64,000 nt of DNA from Streptococcus oricebi (lineage in GTDB: Bacteria > Bacillota > Bacilli > Lactobacillales > Streptococcaceae): contig NZ_PRDG01000002.1 of the NCBI RefSeq assembly GCF_017883985.1, positions 372,001 through 436,000 of the forward strand. Reading direction: 5' to 3'. Below are positions 63,209 to 64,000 of the stretch, piece after piece (positions within the stretch are counted from its first letter, which is position 1; each line of letters opens with the position of its first letter). The translations under genes were made by a program, and so were the position numbers. The notes below the pieces were generated by a model. The model did not search any database and had not been told where the DNA came from. It saw nothing but the letters and a program-made list of their open reading frames with translations.

Positions 63209-64000
63209 ATGATAAATTTTGATGACTATGGTATTGAGCTTTGGCCTCAGGAGAAAACTCAGGATTTTCGGGCTAAACTTTTAGCTTGGTACGACCAGCA
63301 CAAGCGTGATTTACCCTGGAGACGAACGACTAACCCCTATCATATCTGGGTTTCAGAGATTATGCTCCAACAAACTAGGGTCGATACGGTTATTCCCTAC
63401 TATGAGCGATTTTTAGACTGGTTTCCGACGGTGGCTGATCTGGCCCAGGCAGAGGAAGAGCGTCTTTTAAAGGCCTGGGAGGGATTGGGCTATTATTCTC
63501 GTGTCCGCAATATGCAAGAAGCTGCCCGCCAAATTATGGTAGATTTTCAGGGTGCCTTTCCTCAGACCTATCAGGAAATTGCCAGTCTCAAGGGCATTGG
63601 CCCTTATACAGCTGGGGCTATTGCTTCGATTGCTTTTCATCTGCCTGAGCCTGCTGTTGATGGAAATGTTATGCGGGTCCTGGCTAGATTATTTGAAATA
63701 AAGCTGGATATTGGTCAGGCTAGCAATCGCAAGGTTTTTCAAGCTTTGATGGAAGTCTTAATCGATCCAGAAAGACCAGGGGACTTTAATCAAGCCCTGA
63801 TGGATTTGGGCTCTGATATTGAGGCCCCTCTTAATCCTCGGCCTGAGGAGAGTCCAGTCAAGGAATTTTCGGCTGCCTATCTGCATGGGACCATGGATAT
63901 CTATCCTATCAAGGCTCCAAAAAAGAAGCCAGTGCCAGTTTACTTGCAGGCCATGATTATCAAAAATAAAAAAGGACAGTTTTTACTGGAAAAAAATGAG
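63209..64000 (+). CDS. mutY: A/G-specific adenine glycosylase (partial, runs off the window)
   Basis: 264 codons are visible with no stop. 'DLPWRRTTNPYHIWVSEIML' starts the HhH-GPD domain with the catalytic Glu, 'LKGIGPYTAGAIASIAF' is the hairpin-helix-hairpin, and 'PAVDGNVMRVLARL' holds the catalytic Asp. The usual Fe-S cluster cysteines are absent, replaced by 'NPRPEESPVKEF', as in streptococcal MutY. The last visible part 'PVYLQAMIIKNKKGQFLLEK' begins the Nudix-like domain that recognises 8-oxoG. The N terminus matches relatives from the first residues, so the leaderless start is real. Confidence 0.95.
   Translation, partial: MINFDDYGIELWPQEKTQDFRAKLLAWYDQHKRDLPWRRTTNPYHIWVSEIMLQQTRVDTVIPYYERFLDWFPTVADLAQAEEERLLKAWEGLGYYSRVRNMQEAARQIMVDFQGAFPQTYQEIASLKGIGPYTAGAIASIAFHLPEPAVDGNVMRVLARLFEIKLDIGQASNRKVFQALMEVLIDPERPGDFNQALMDLGSDIEAPLNPRPEESPVKEFSAAYLHGTMDIYPIKAPKKKPVPVYLQAMIIKNKKGQFLLEKNE

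Overview
The window is chromosomal DNA of a Streptococcus, most like the mitis/sanguinis-type commensals; I cannot name the species. The case rests on family content and on gene groups known from pneumococcus and its relatives: a ccdA-etrx-msrAB set followed by an AraC-type two-component system, rpiA-deoB-punA-deoD, ung-mutX-pyrC, ldh/gyrA/srtA, and radC ... rex ... iscS-prs-CYTH-relQ-nadK-rluD-pta-mutY. No rRNA or tRNA gene was seen. The right edge cuts mutY.

Layout. 0.1-4.2 kb: a Blp/Com-type peptide-sensing pair (regulator, histidine kinase), a promoter with two 11-bp regulator boxes, a bacteriocin leader that stops at its cleavage site, and a run of small membrane or immunity proteins. 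No intact bacteriocin, pheromone or exporter is present, so this looks like an immunity-only relic. 4.3-9.3 kb: acetyltransferase, LtrA, DUF218, BrnQ and SDR genes. 9.5-14.7 kb: extracytoplasmic methionine-sulfoxide repair and a two-component system. 15-19.5 kb: nucleoside salvage. 19.6-21.9 kb: two unknown membrane-anchored proteins flanked by 82-bp direct repeats that themselves encode a small membrane peptide. 22-25.7 kb: a CpsY-like regulator, then pyrF with a PyrR attenuator, then about 3.7 tandem copies of a 142-bp, hairpin-rich repeat, then pyrE.

25.7-34.4 kb: a type VII LXG polymorphic-toxin locus. Two helper proteins and a full-length LXG-LHH nuclease are followed by immunity genes and three orphan toxin C-terminal modules (EndoU, PD-(D/E)XK-like, EndoU), each with its own immunity gene. 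The modules carry copied segments of the parent toxin and fit a cassette reservoir. 34.5-42.7 kb: a membrane glycosyltransferase-like gene with a leaderless promoter, a DUF4336 gene cut by an amber codon, ung-mutX-pyrC, an IS3-family (IS150-like) element that landed in the pyrC terminator, and a TetR-regulated alcohol dehydrogenase.

44.3-50 kb: an apbE operon whose last product, a flavodoxin-like reductase with a PAS-like domain, ends in three tandem motifs resembling ApbE flavinylation sites. It is divergent from nox, whose promoter carries a perfect catabolite-response element; ldh has a near-match upstream. 50-64 kb: core genes gyrA, srtA, radC (with a candidate translational attenuator), a class I amidotransferase, rex, iscS, prs, CYTH, relQ, nadK, rluD-type, pta and mutY (leaderless).

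The strongest candidates for something undescribed are the structured tandem RNA-like repeat between pyrF and pyrE, the triple flavinylation-like tail, the LXG toxin cassette array, and the repeat-flanked two-gene membrane cassette.
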